Of a stretch of DNA of 64,000 nt, positions 1 to 12,287 are shown piece by piece. Each line of letters opens with the position of its first letter. The stretch's first letter is position 1. The DNA comes from Chrysemys picta bellii (lineage: Eukaryota; Chordata; Testudines; Emydidae): positions 11,222,998 through 11,286,997 of the forward strand of contig NC_088791.1 of NCBI RefSeq assembly GCF_011386835.1, given 5' to 3'. A model generated the notes under the pieces. It saw nothing but the letters and a program-made list of their open reading frames with translations. It was not told where the DNA came from and did not search any database. Made by a program: the position numbers and the translations under genes.

Positions 1-866
<866 letters not shown>

Positions 867-1357
867 TTACAGCCTTCACATTTTCATAGGTAACACCAAG
901 GCTGAAGGACAACGATTAATGTTGGTACTCCAAATTATATGGTCCCTGCCTGTGAATGAGATTAAACAACGGAAGATGAGGGCTGCATATTAGGAAGTAC
1001 TGCTTTAAAAGAAATCTACACAACCAGAAAATAAGTCAGACCCCGTATGCTCTTCGAGACCTCATGTATTCCTTCTGGGAGTTGGAAGACAGACTTCAGA
1101 AGACATTGCAAGGTATGGCCAGGCTCTGGATAACTGTGACTTAGCTATGCACTAATGCTTGAACTGAAGTTTAACTCTGGAGTGCATTCTGTTGATTCAA
1201 TCTCTCTTAGGATATGTCTACATTACAAAATTAGGTCGAATTTATAGAAGCCGGTTTTATAGAAATCATTTTTATACAGTCGATTGTGTGTGTCCCCACA
1301 TAAAATGCTCTAAGTGCATTAAGTCGGTGGACTGCGCAGATAGCTGACACAGCAGAC

Positions 1358-1992
1358 TCGACAAGAACTCCCAATAACCACAGAGTCTAGTAAGATGCAA
1401 AGTTACTTCGACTAGGTTTATTGCGATTTCGGACACAATGGCAGTTCCCCGTAGATTACTTAGTCTATCGGGCATACTACGAGAAAGGGCCTCTTGGCAA
1501 GGACCCGGCTCAGTGGCGGGACTTTCCACTGCCCCCGTGGCTGGACAAAGACACCACCCCAGGGATACATTCTTATACACAGGTACAAACAAGTTACACA
1601 TCACTCCTGGCGTATTGAGGTGCAACCCCTCTACGTAGCAAGGTACAACCCCTCTATGTAGTAAGGTGCCGCCTCTCACCTTGTACATGTTGGTTCGATC
1701 AAAACAACTCTATCCATCATTTTACCCTTTTGCTCCGGTCATTGGGATGGGTCGGCCTGTTCCATGTTATCTGTGGAATGTTCCCGTATGGTATGTCTTG
1801 GTACCATGTTTATACTTTAACTTTGCTAGGTGAATATATATTTATGCAATATCAGCCCTTTCCTTGCCAGCTTCTGTGAGCAGGGCCTGCCTCTGGCTCA
1901 CAGCTTAGCTTTGCTTTATGTCAGCTAAGTCTTGACCATTACTTTAGTTCAGGCCTCATACTGGGCCTTTATCAGGGCCTTCACTTACTACA
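1358..1992 (-). mobile_element. Solo LTR of an endogenous retrovirus inside the Harbinger element
   Basis: CAGAC occurs on both sides (1353-1357 and 1993-1997), a 5-bp TSD typical of retroviral integration. Read on minus, the 635-bp unit begins TGTAGTAAGTG and has a TATA-like TATAAG at 1577-1572 and an AATAAA at 1422-1417, about 150 bp apart, as in a U3-R-U5 layout. It ends ...CTTGTCGA, so the terminal dinucleotide is GA where CA is usual, probably by mutation. No gag, pol or env sequence is attached, so this is a solo LTR left by recombination. It postdates the Harbinger insertion. Confidence 0.75.
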
Positions 1993-2399
1993 CAGACTAC
2001 ATACCACGGCAAGCATGGAGCCTGCTCAGCTCAGCTCACCGTCACCATGTGTCATCTGGGTGCCGGCAGACGTGGTACTGCATTGCTACACAGCAGCAGC
2101 TCCTTGCCTTTTGGCACTAGATGGTGTATTACGATTGGTACCCATCATCGTCGTACTCCTCAGCAAGTTCGGTCAGAGGCACCTGGGCAGACGTGTTGTG
2201 TCTCCTGGAGACTCAGTCCTGCTGGCAGTCCTATTGCACCGTCTTGACGATGATGTCTAGCAATCGTAATGCAGCATCTTCTGCCAAGCACCCAGAAGAT
2301 GCCGATGGCTATCAGTCATGCTGCACCGTCTGCTGCCAGCCTAAGATGTAAAAGATAGATGGTCCAGATTTGTTCTGTATTCATTTGCTTCCCCCTCCC

Positions 2400-2470
2400 G
2401 CCGTGAAATCAACGGCCTACTAAACCCAGGGCTTTGAGTTCAATCTTGGGGGGGGGGGGGGGGCATTCTG
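2400..2470 (+). repeat. tRNA-SINE-like fragment within the Harbinger non-coding region
   Basis: The block containing GGCCTACTAAACCCAGGG and TGAGTTCAATCTTGGGGG closely resembles the anticodon-arm to B-box part of the CR1-tailed tRNA SINE at 48026-48204 (read on minus: GGCCTCCTAACTCCAGGG, then TGAGTTCAATCCTTGAGGGG). A poly-G run follows. It appears to be an old SINE piece carried as part of the transposon. No A-box half is recognisable. Confidence 0.45.
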
Positions 2471-2619
2471 TGTGACAGTTGTTTGTGTTTCTCCCTGATG
2501 CACAGCCACCTTTGTTGATTTTAATTCCCTGTAAGCCATGTCGTCACTCGCCCCTCCCTCCCTCCGTCAGACAATAGTTTCACGCCTTTTTTCAGCCCAG
2601 ATGCTATAGCACTGGGATC

Positions 2620-3914
2620 ATGGAGCCCGCTCAGATCACCACGGCAATTATGAGCACTATGAACACCACGTGCATTGTCCTGGAGTATATGCAGAGCCAG
2701 GACATGCCAAAGCAAAACCAGGCGAGGAGGCGATTGCAGGGCGGCGACAAGAGTGATGAAGAAATTGACATGGACATAGACCTCTCACAAAGTACAGGCC
2801 CCAGCAATGTGCAAATCATGGTGTTACTGGGGCAGGTTCATGCCGTGGAACGCCGATTCTGGGCCCGGGAAACAAGCACAGACTGGTGGGACCACATTGT
2901 GTTGCAGGTGTGGGACAATTCCCAGTGGCTGTGAAACTTTCGCATGCGTAAGGGCACTTTCATGGAACTTTGTGACTTGCTTTCCCCTGCCCTGAAGCGC
3001 CAGAATACCAGGATGAGAGCAGCCCTCACAGTTGAGAAGCGAGTGGCGATAGCCCTGTGGGAGCTTGCAACGCCAGACAGCTACCGGTCAGTCGGGAATC
3101 AATTTGGAGTGGGCAAATCTACTGTGGGGGCTGCTGTGATCCAAGTTGCCAGGTCAATCAAAGAACTGCTGCTATCAAGGGTAGTGACTCTGGGAAACGT
3201 GCAGGCCATAGTGGATGGCTTTGCTGCAATGGGATTCCCAACTGTAGTGGGGCGACAGACGGAACCCATATCCCTATCTTGGCACCGGAGCACCAAGCCA
3301 CCGAGTACATAAACCGCAAGGGGTACTTTTCAATGCTGCTGCAAGCCCTGGTGGATCACAAGGGACGTTTCACCAACATCAACATGGGATGGCCGGGAAA
3401 GGTACATGATGCTCGCGATTTCAGGCACTCTGGTCTGTTTCAAAAACTGGAGGAAGGGACTCTCTTCCCGGACCAGAAAGTAACCGTTGGGGATGTTGAA
3501 ATGCCTATCGTGATCCTTGGGGACCCAGCCTACCCCTTAATGCCATGGCTCATGAAGCCGTACACAGGCAGCCTGGACAGTAGTCGGGACCTGTTCAACT
3601 ACAGGCTGAGCAAGTGCCGAAAGGTGGTGGAATGTGCATTTGGACGTTTAAAAGCGCGCTGGCGCAGCTTACTGACTCGCTCAGACCTCAGCGAAAAGAA
3701 TATCCCCATTGTTGTGGCTGCTTGCTGTGCGCTCCACAATATCTGTGAGAGTAAGGGGGAGACATTTATGACAGGGTGGGAGGTTGAGGCAAATTGCCTG
3801 GCCGCTGATTATGTGCAGCCAGACACCAGGGCGGTTAGAAGAGTACAGCAGGGCGCAGTGCGCATCAGAGAAGCTTTGAAAACCAGTTTTGTGACTGGCC
3901 AGGCTACGGTGTGA
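2620..3914 (+). pseudogene. PIF/Harbinger transposase (HARBI1/ALP1-like nuclease), broken
   Basis: The frame opens MEPAQITTAIMS at 2620 and ends ...TSFVTGQATV at a TGA (3912-3914), about 430 codons overall. An in-frame TGA at 2932-2934 interrupts it after ...WDNSQWL. A one-base deletion in the C run near 3237-3239 then shifts the frame between ...DGFAAMGFP and NCSGATDGTHIPI. A helix-turn-helix-like region (about 3020-3200) precedes the DDE nuclease. That carries D in ATDGTHIPI, an HDARDF box, D in ILGDPAYPL, and E in VECAFGRLKARWR. The protein would nick transposon ends in the nucleus with a Myb/SANT partner. AATAAA follows at 4027. Two lesions make it inactive as read. Confidence 0.93.
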
Positions 3915-4026
3915 AACTTGTTTGTTTCTTCTTGATGAAACCTCCCTTCCTCACCCCCCGGTTCACTCTGCTTCCCTGTAAGCTAGCCACCCTCCCCTCC
4001 CCCCTTCGAGCACCACTTGCAGAGGC

Positions 4027-4066
4027 AATAAAGTCATTGTTACTTCACATTCATGCATTCTTTATT
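4027..4066. terminator. Back-to-back polyadenylation signals between the two Harbinger genes
   Basis: AATAAA on plus at 4027-4032 lies 113 bp after the transposase stop codon. AATAAA on minus at 4066-4061 lies 137 bp after the Myb/SANT stop codon. The signals face each other about 30 bp apart, so both 3' ends would fall in the same short interval. Confidence 0.6.
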
Positions 4067-4202
4067 AATTCAATCACACAACTAGGGGGATAACTGCCAA
4101 GGTAGCCCGGGAGGAGTGGGGGAGGAGGAGGGAAGGACAAGGACACACTGCAGTTTAAAACTTTAACTCTTATTGAAGGCCAGCTTTCCGATGCTTGGGC
4201 AA

Positions 4203-4636
4203 TCATCTGGGGTGGAGTGGCTGGAGGCCCCCCCACCGCGTTCTTGGGCGTCTGGGTGAGGAGGCTATGGAACTTGGGGAGGAGGGCTGTTGGTTACACA
4301 GGGGCTCTAGCGGCGGTCTCTGCTCCTGCTGCCTTTCCTGCAGCTCAACCATACGCTGGAGCATATCAGTTTGATGATCCAGCAGCCAGAGCATCAACTC
4401 TTGCCTTCTGTCAGCAATCTGACGCCACCTATCCTCTTCAGCCCGCGATTCAGCCCGCCACCTCTCCTCTCGTTCATATTGTGCTTTTTTGCACTCTGAC
4501 ATTGACTGCCTCCACGCATTCTGCTGTGCTCTGTCAGCGTGGGAGGACATCTGGAGCTCCGAGAACATATCATCCCGAGTCTGCCGTTTTTGTCTTCTAA
4601 TCTTCACTAGTCTCTGTGAAGGAGAAACATTTGCAG
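4203..4636 (-). CDS. Harbinger Myb/SANT-like DNA-binding protein, exon 2
   Basis: A minus-strand acceptor (...CCACCAG, AG at 4638-4637) opens an exon whose first two bases complete an Ala codon with the G left by exon 1; it continues AANVSPSQRLVKIRRQKRQ. The product is basic, then strongly coiled-coil (ADRAQQNAWRQSMSE, ...RWRQIADRRQELMLWLLDHQ, ...LQRMVELQERQQEQ) and ends ...RPRTRWGGLQPLHPR at a TGA (4205-4203). Sequence just past the stop resembles further coding in another frame, so a small 3' frameshift may have shortened the tail. The coiled coil probably mediates dimerisation or transposase contact. Confidence 0.85.
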
Positions 4637-5532
4637 CTGGTGGTGGTGAAGGGAGAGGTGGTTTAAAAAAAAACACGACATTTTAGAGAACAATGGGTAC
4701 ACTCTTTCACGTTAAATGTGTGCTGTGTAATGTGAACAGCAATGTGCTTTCGTTACAAGGTCGCACTTTTCCTCTTATATTGAGGGCCTGCCGGTTTGGT
4801 GTGAGATCACTCACGCAGTGCCAGACAACAGAATTCAGCTTGCAGGCAGCCATGGTAAGCCTTTTGGCTTTTTTAACCTTCATAACATGGGGGAATGGTT
4901 TCAAACAGCAGCACCCTCATTTCCCATACCAAGCACCCGTTGGGTTGGCCATTTAAAATGGGTTTGCAAAGTAAAAGGAGGGGCTGCGGTTTCCAGGTTA
5001 ACTAACCCCCCTCCCCCCACACACACCCAATTCTCTGGAATGATCACTTCACCTCTCCCCCCCACCGCGTGGCTAACAGCGGGGAATATTTCTGTTCAGC
5101 CGAGCAGGAACGGGCACCTCTGAACATCCCCTTAATAAAATCACCCCATTCACGGTCACCTGGTTGAAATGATATCACTCTCCTGAGGATAACAAAGAGA
5201 GATAAGGAATGGATGTTGTCTGCATGCCAGCAAACACCGGGATCATACGCTGCCATGCTTTGTTATCCAATGATTCCAGACTACGTGCTACTGGCTTGGC
5301 GTGGTAAAGTGTCCTACCATAGTGGACAGGATAAGGCAGCCCTCCCCAGAAACCTTTTGCAAAGGCTTTGGGAGTACATGAAGGAGAGCTTTCTGGAGAT
5401 GTCCCTGGAGGATTTCCGCTCCATCCCCATACACTTTTCCAGTAACTGTACTGGCTGCGATTGCCAGGGCAAATCAATCATTAATCACGCTTGCTTTTAA
5501 ATCATGTGTAATATTTACAAAGGTACACTCAC
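4637..5532 (-). other. Intron of the Harbinger Myb/SANT gene
   Basis: An 896-bp stretch between the donor at 5532 and the acceptor at 4637. An open frame at 5477-5175 on minus has no Myb/SANT features and is not needed to keep the reading frame, so I treat it as intronic. Confidence 0.65.
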
Positions 5533-6097
5533 CAGAGGTCCCTTGTGCACCCTCAGGGTCTGGGAGCCCGCCTTGGGTGAGTTCGGGGGTTACTGATTCC
5601 AGGTCCAGGGTGATAAACATATCCTGGCTGCTGGGGAAACCAGTTTCTCTGCTTCCTTGCTGTGAGCTATCTTCCTCGTATCCCAAACCCACTTCCCTGT
5701 TGCATGATTCTCCATTGATGGAGTCAAAGCACACAGTTGGGGTAGTGGTGGCTGCACCCCCTAGCACGGCATGCAGCTCCACGTAGAAGCCGCATGTCTG
5801 CGGCTTTGCCCCAGACCTTCCGTTTGCCTCTCTGGCTTTGTGGTAGGCTTGCCTTAGCTCCTTAATTTTCACGGGGCACTGCTGTGCATCCTTGTTATGG
5901 CCTCTGTCCTTCATGGCCTTTGAGACCTTTTCTAATATTTTGCCATTTTGTTTACTGCTACAGAGTTTAGCTAGCACTGATTTGTCTCCCCATATGGCGA
6001 GCAGATCCCGTACCTCCCCTTCGGTCCATGTTGGAGCTCTTTTGCGATCCTGGGACTCCATCATGGTTACCTGTGCTGATGAGCTCTGCGTGGTCAC
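5533..6097 (-). CDS. Harbinger Myb/SANT-like DNA-binding protein, exon 1
   Basis: The minus-strand frame starts at 6097 (MTTQSSSAQVTMMESQDRKR; internal ATGs at 6064 and 6061 are alternatives). It contains a trihelix/Myb-SANT domain: APTWTEGEVRDLLAIWGD, ...SKAMKDRGH..., CPVKIKELRQAYHKAREANG, CGFYVELHAVLG. The frame is unbroken to a consensus donor (exon ...ACCTCTG, then GTGAGT at 5532-5527). This is the accessory protein that PIF/Harbinger elements use to carry the nuclease to the nucleus and to transposon ends. Joined to exon 2 it gives 332 residues. Similar proteins are often predicted as host genes, but the flanking TIRs and TSD place it in a transposon. Confidence 0.88.
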
Positions 6098-6447
6098 CTG
6101 TGCTCTCCACGCTGGGCAAACAGGAAATGAAATTCAAAAGTTCGCGGGGCTTTTCCTGTCTGTCTATCTGGTCAGTGCATCTGAGTTGAGAGTGCTGTCC
6201 AGAGTGGTCACAATGAAGCCCTCTGGGTTAGCTCCTGGAGGCCAATACCGTCGAATTCCATCCACACTACCCCAAATCCGACCCGGAAAGGCCAATTTCA
6301 GCGCTAATCCCCTCGGAGGTGGAGTAAAGAAACCGGTTTAAAGGGCCCTTTAAGTCGAAAAAAAGGGCTTCGTCGTGTGTACGTGTCCAGGCTTAATTCA
6401 ATTTAACGCTGCTAAAAGTGACCTAAACTTCTAGTGTAGACCAGACC

Positions 6448-9400
6448 TTAGATGCTAACCTACAACTTCCATTAACTATGTCAGTTCTGAGACTACCTGG
6501 TCCCAGAGAGTAAAGTGAGCCACTAAAAGCTTGGCTCATCGGTAATAGGTGAACCAACTGCCTATAAAGCATATCAAATGATATTTGGCCATTTCATTTG
6601 TTATAGGGAGCCTCTCCTGGTCCATAAGGAAACTGATCAGAAGGGTTTGGCTCATGAGGCTCTCCTTTCAGCTGTCCCCTGTGCGCTGAAGGGTTGGCAT
6701 AATTCCCATTTTCTGGCCTGATCAGTCACCTTAACCAGCACTGCCTGAGGGAAAGAATCCTACACTTCTTAAGTGCCTCTGAAGGGAGATGTTCCTACTG
6801 AATAGTCTGGTTGGACACCAGGAACCAAGACGTTTTAATTTTGCATAGCTGAGAGTAAAAAAACTCCCTTCTCTCTCTCTGAGAATCAAAAGAAGGGTTT
6901 TTTCCCCCAACAGAAGCAGAACAATCTCGAATTTACTTCGGAATAGCAGATCTTGTTCTGCTCCCTAAGTTCACAACAGGGAGATCTACAATAGGATTGT
7001 CACACCCACACAATAGAACAAGTGAGAAGAGGTTGAAAAAATGTACAACCAATAAACTCCACATGCACTACCTTCCCCTCGATTTTGTCACAAAACCTCA
7101 ATAGAAGCTACTGTCTGAACAGACGTACAATATTCTAGAAACCTTTCCACTACAAACTACATGGGGGGGCCTAGTCCAACCATAAAATGGTGCAGCAGAT
7201 TCAAACATGGACTAGCATTTTAAGTTTAACTATTTTGATAGTAAGTGACAGACTCCATAGAATTTAAATACAAGTGACTGCTTTCAAAGATCCCAGATTA
7301 GAGACTGAAGTCGTATCTATCCACAAAGCAGGTATAGCACAGAAAGCAGCCATGCAAACTTTGTTGAAACTGCCCTGCCACCATACCTCAAACTTGACCT
7401 AGAATTACAACTTCCAGGGTGATGGAGGAATTTGTTTTCCCACAACCAGTCAGATAGATAGACCTTGGTCTTTCTCCTGTGACTCCATCGTACAGTCACC
7501 TTTAACTGTTCCTAGAAACTGGACTGAGACCAACAGCACATTGTACCTAGGGCAGTAAAATTGCCAATTTAGACTAAGTTCTTGAGGACAGGAACAGGCC
7601 CTCACTAAGTGTTTATACCGCACCTAGCTCAATGGGATCATGATTTCAATGGGCGCCTCTAAGTCTTACTGTAAAACACACAGGCTAGAAAGAATTAGAC
7701 AAAATGAAAAAATAATTTCCATTAATAATAATCAAAGTCTACAGGTAAGCAGAGTAAGAAAGGAACAGAGTTTGATTTAAGAATATTTACTTTGTATATT
7801 TTGACATGATGTTGACAATTTGTGTTTAATGTTATAAAAATAATTTGACTCTAATCTGCTGTCATTAAGCAATTATGGTCTGACCTCAAACATAATTTCC
7901 CACAAATGAAATAGCTAACATTAAGAAAAATGCTTTAAACCCATAATTTTGCAGTAATTATAAAAAATACAATTGAATGCTGCCAAACCTAAATACACAT
8001 CATAGCAGTGATTATGTATTTTTAAAAACTTCCATATCTACGCACTGTGTCACAACACTACTAACACAACAAGCAGCAGCATTCACACTAAAGGCATTAC
8101 TATAAAGCATCTGGTTAATACTAAATGAGGGAATCTTTAAACATGATTTGGTTAGTTATTTTTTAGTTAAATAATAGCATTAAGAGACACAAAACCAAGA
8201 AAATTCAATCTTAAAAGTTTATTCACAATTTAGGACAAAAGAGGTATGCCAACACTTTGCCAATAGCTAGTTACAATGCAAGGTGAGGACATGGTGCTTT
8301 TCCAGTAGTTCTCTGCAAAGCCTCACAGAGCTCAATGCCATATTTCAACATAAGTCTCTCTCTAGCCACCTGCACATTTATTATGTTGACATGCTTTTTT
8401 TCATCAGAGTATCCCAAAGAACTTCACAAACCATATAAATTCAGCAGCACTGAACGCCAACTTCTTCTGGAATGGACACTAGTTCGCTCCACTTGCTGGC
8501 CAGTGTGTGGCACGCTGAAGAGCAAAGGAGTAGATGGAGGACTTTTGGCCTAGGACACTAGCACAAATCCCATGTGATCTTATGTTCTTTTCCAAAAAAT
8601 CTCATACCATAACTTACATATTACACCGTTTTACCTCAGAAAGCTGAAGGACTGGAACTGACCTTATGAAGATTTGAACTTGTGGTTCCAAGGAATTTAA
8701 GAATTCCATATCATATGCTTAGGTTACTAAGATACACCCTTTGGCAAATATTAATGCCAGATTTTCAGAAGAGCCAAACTGACATGTAGTCTACATGCTT
8801 ATTAAATGCTGCCGTTTTTATTATTTTTAGTCCAAAGGAAGGGAGAGCAACAGTGGGGAGGAGACATGGATTTTAGTCAAAACCTTTCTCTGCACAACAT
8901 ATGCAGGGCATCTTAGTTGGAAGGGCAGAGACATCTAGAAATGAGGTGTGGTAGTTAGCGGACACACTTACTAGCTGTTTTAGAAGCTATGCAGAAGGTT
9001 TTAATTGAGAATGAGTAGTCTTGCAGGTTCCACACATTCATCATCTGAGAAAAGAGCCAAAAAGAGCTCACAGGGTGAAAGTTATAAACAGGAGCGGGAG
9101 ACAGCCCTGTTGACTCAGTGGCTGATTGACACAGGATCAAGAAATGCATCTGCTGTGAAGGCTGCGTTCCAATACCTCTACCACTTTAGATACAGGCTGC
9201 ATATTCCTAATCTTGTTGGAAGAGGAGACAGCAGACTATTACCTCAGGGACTGAAATTGCTGCTGATTGTGAAGATCTCCTGACTGTTGTGCTGAGAAGG
9301 TTCTGATGCCATACTACAGAGACTGAAAAAATCTGAGAGAAGATCAGAGCAGAAAGTATAAAAGGGTATATATGCTCTGTTGAAACTTTGCACTGAATTA

Positions 9401-9734
9401 TATGTAAAGTAACAATGTGGGAGAGTTTGTACAAAGAGCACCAATAGATTCAGTGCCTAACATTTTTATTAAACCAGTTATTCAAAAGTATTCCAAATGT
9501 TTTTGTTTATATTAAATGTTTGTTCACTAAGAAAATCATATAGTACTCTCCCCGAGGCTGACTGACAACTGCTAGTAGCACCAACATTCAGGGGATTGCA
9601 TTATAATTCTGAGGTTTAACTCTGTTTAATAATTTTTCTGAGAAGTCCTGAAACCGCAGAAACTTCAACCTGTGCTTCAGCAGAGAAGCAAACTGAGGTA
9701 CAGAGGAAAGGGGAGTGTAACAAAGTTATACATA
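6448..9734 (-). other. MKLN1 intron 2 segment, no gene seen
   Basis: AT-rich intronic DNA. About 7575-7665 resembles the minus strand of the CORE/MIR-like SINE at 48710-48850 (CACCTAGCTCAATGGG motif). An open frame at 9005-9283 (plus) has no recognisable domain. Otherwise I see nothing. Confidence 0.5.
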
Positions 9735-9924
9735 CACCTCTACCCCGATGTAATGCGACCCCATATAACACGAATTTGGATATAACATGGTAAAGCAGCG
9801 CTCCGGGGGGGGGCGGGGCTGCGGACTCTGGTGGATCAAAGCAAGTTCGATATAACGTGTTTTCACCTATAATGCAGTAAGATTTTTTGGCTCCCGAGGA
9901 CAGCATTATATCGGGGTAGAGGTG
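9735..9924. mobile_element. TA-flanked palindromic MITE, copy 1 (190 bp)
   Basis: Ends CACCTCTACCCCGATGTAAT and, as its complement, ATATCGGGGTAGAGGTG, flanked by TA (9733-9734 and 9925-9926). A TA TSD and near-perfect TIRs fit a non-autonomous Tc1/mariner or pogo-type element. Copies 2 and 3 are at 43099-43283 and 51159-51347. The centre has a GGGGGGGCGGGGCTG block and GGATCAAAGCAAGTTCGATA. Confidence 0.8.
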
Positions 9925-9926
9925 TA

Positions 9927-11857
9927 TTATCTTAGCAACCGCTACCCAACCACATAGGCATCAAAAAAATGTGACCCCATGTGTCATAGCGGGAACTGAG
10001 CACTTTTGAACATCTGGCCCATGCCACATGTTGAATCTACATGTGTGTTTACCACATACAGTTGAACAAGTTTTAACAATATACTTTAAATCACTCCCTG
10101 ATATGATCTGCACAGCAGGAGCAGAATCAAGAGGTAATTTTTTGGGATTAGGCAGAAGAACAAAATCAGTCTTTACTCTGCAGGGATACAAAAATCTTTT
10201 GAACCAGACAACTGTTTATGTACTTGGCAAAATTGAAGTTGCCGCTTAGGATGTTTTCTTTTTTATAAGGATAGAATACTTCTGCTCTGTATTAGCTCAA
10301 ACTGTGATTTCTCCAGCGCCAATAGGCTGAATCAGACATTTAAAGTCTTATCTACCCAACATTATCCCTGCAATTTGATTCACAACATACTCTGCTAGTT
10401 TTTAAACAAACAATTTCAGTTCATTAATAAGCAGTTGTCATGATTTCACCCTGGAGGTAAATGTATTTCATTAACACATGAGGTACTGTATATAAAAAAA
10501 CAGTAAAAAAAAAAGTTGATTTTGTATTTAAGTCAGGCATAGTGACTGTGGACATAGTTCACTGCATTAAAGACCTACTTTATGTTTATAACAAGGATTA
10601 CATCTAAAAACCTGTTTTTTTATATATTAACTGTCATCAACTACAGAAATCCATATTGTTGTACATACATTGTACTAAATCAGAATGGAACCACAGCTAA
10701 GATTCTCTTTTATAAAACGAAAGTCTGGTCTCCAATGCTATCAATTTTATTACATTTCCATTGTAAACCTAGAACTAGTATGAAAATCGAGAATATACCA
10801 GCTTCTGCCTAAATAGAGTACTACATCACAGGTTTACCATTGTACATATAATTTCTGGGTCATTCTATTTCAAGAGTGGATCCAGAAAGTATCCAGTTTA
10901 ACGAACAGCTGAAGTGTATTTCCTTTTGCTGGCACTCATTCATAATCAACTCATAGCCTTAAAGGCCACAAGAGCCATTTAACTCTACCATAACCACATA
11001 GCTGGAAAACCCCTTTACTAAATATAACCCAAGGGGTAGGATGTCAGATGTTTCAGTTGTATGTTGAGATTTTAGACTTCCACTTTCAATTTCTTTTTCA
11101 ATGAACAACCTGACAAACACCCTACTGCACCAATCAAATGACATTTGAGTGGTGTCTGAACTATAATTAGGGTAAAACAGTAGGACTTATATCACAGAAA
11201 GGGAAGCTTTACTTTCACTTTTTAGTTGAGTATAGCATAGTTCACTTCCTGGCCTAAGCAATTTTGACATTTTGCTATACAGTTAAAACTGTGTTCCAGC
11301 TCAAAAATAGTTGGATTTCAATGGTAGATAAAATGAACCCCATATGTGTGAACTCTAGACTGCTTTAGGAGAATAGATGCTTTACTGACAAACCTGTAGG
11401 AATGCAAGAGCCTAAATGACAAAGGTGCTAAGCCCTCAGTTTACATAGACTTCAACAGGACTTCTTGTGCTCAACACCTCTGAAAATCAGGCCGTAAGAG
11501 TTTACTACACTCCCAGGTTCTGTTCCACAATCTATATGCACTGTTTTTTCTTATTTCTATACCCCTTATTACTGTAATATCTAAGCATTGATATAAAATA
11601 TATTTAGGATTTTCCTCTCCCCAGCTTATCATAGGCAGGGCTGGTGGGCACCCAGTTAAAGCTGCCCAACACTTTCATTAGAGAAGAGTCTGTTTTTAGT
11701 TGCTTATAACTTTGTCAAACTTTAACCGTCTGGGCTGAAGTTTTCCGTGCCAGCTGCCTGTTTCAGGTTGAATACTTCAGAAAATTTCAACCAAAACTGT
11801 TTGGCCACTTCTGAGAATGAGGCTAGTGAAAAATAAGTTGTTAGGATTTTTCAAACA
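9927..11857 (-). other. MKLN1 intron 2 segment, no gene seen
   Basis: AT-rich. Around 11450-11500 (CAACACCTCTGAAAATCAGGCC) and 11690-11860 are probably relics of ancient repeats, which I cannot name. No exon or other feature supported. Confidence 0.45.
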
Positions 11858-11865
11858 AGGTTTTC

Positions 11866-11948
11866 ATAGAATCATAGAATACCAGGGTTGGAAGGGACCT
11901 CAGGAGGTCATCTAGTCCAAGCCCCTGCTCAAAGCAGGACCAATCCCC
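11866..11948 (-). mobile_element. CR1 LINE 3' end, 5'-truncated, with TSD
   Basis: Minus-strand CR1 tail: it ends in tandem ATTCTATG octamers (plus: CATAGAATCATAGAAT) and carries the conserved block read on plus as GTTGGAAGGGACCTCAGGAG and GTCATCTAGTCC. AGGTTTTC flanks it on both sides (11858-11865, 11949-11956). Only 83 bp of the element is present. Confidence 0.85.
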
Positions 11949-12287
11949 AGGTTTTCTTTGAAAACCTATGGTGCCCCCATGTTATGGAGCAGGGAATTTA
12001 AATTTGACAGGCAGTAGTCTTTAAATCAAGGATGTGCCTTTTGCCATCCCTGTAAAAATCCGCTCAGTAGGAACTCTGATTTTAATAGCTAAATTTCCTT
12101 AACATGCGGTCTGTCCTGAGTAGCACTCTCCCTGCAATTGCTAGGCAACTGCAGGTCATACCAGATCCAAGGGTATGAACTAAAATCAGCAAGTCTTTCC
12201 TGTGCTCTCAGTGACCACCCTGCTGGCCCCAAGTAGTAAGCTGCTGGATTCAAATGCAGAGGGAACAAAAGTCAGATTTATAGTGGG

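Larger units (their letters stand above)
1210..6447. mobile_element. Complete PIF/Harbinger DNA transposon (5,238 bp)
   Basis: TTA direct repeats (1207-1209 and 6448-6450) flank imperfect terminal inverted repeats. The left end starts GGATATGTCTACA and the right end, reverse-complemented, starts GGTCTGGTCTACACTAG; both then contain TTAGGTC. The 3-bp TTA TSD, the nuclease gene and the Myb/SANT gene together define PIF/Harbinger. The two genes converge: transposase 2620-3914 on plus, Myb/SANT 6097-4203 on minus. Their AATAAA signals lie at 4027-4032 (plus) and 4066-4061 (minus). A solo LTR at 1358-1992 was inserted later, and flanking left-end sequence looks shortened. The host site is MKLN1 intron 2. 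Confidence 0.92.

Noticed and set aside
5175..5477. 100-codon minus frame between the two Myb/SANT exons
   Set aside because: It falls within the intron defined by a good donor and acceptor that restore frame; no Myb/SANT feature.
9005..9283. 92-codon plus frame
   Set aside because: No recognisable family, no splice or promoter context; intronic and antisense to MKLN1.
9735..9924. CRISPR-like or tandem repeat signal from three similar 190-bp units
   Set aside because: Units lie tens of kilobases apart with TIRs and TA flanks; dispersed MITEs in a vertebrate genome.
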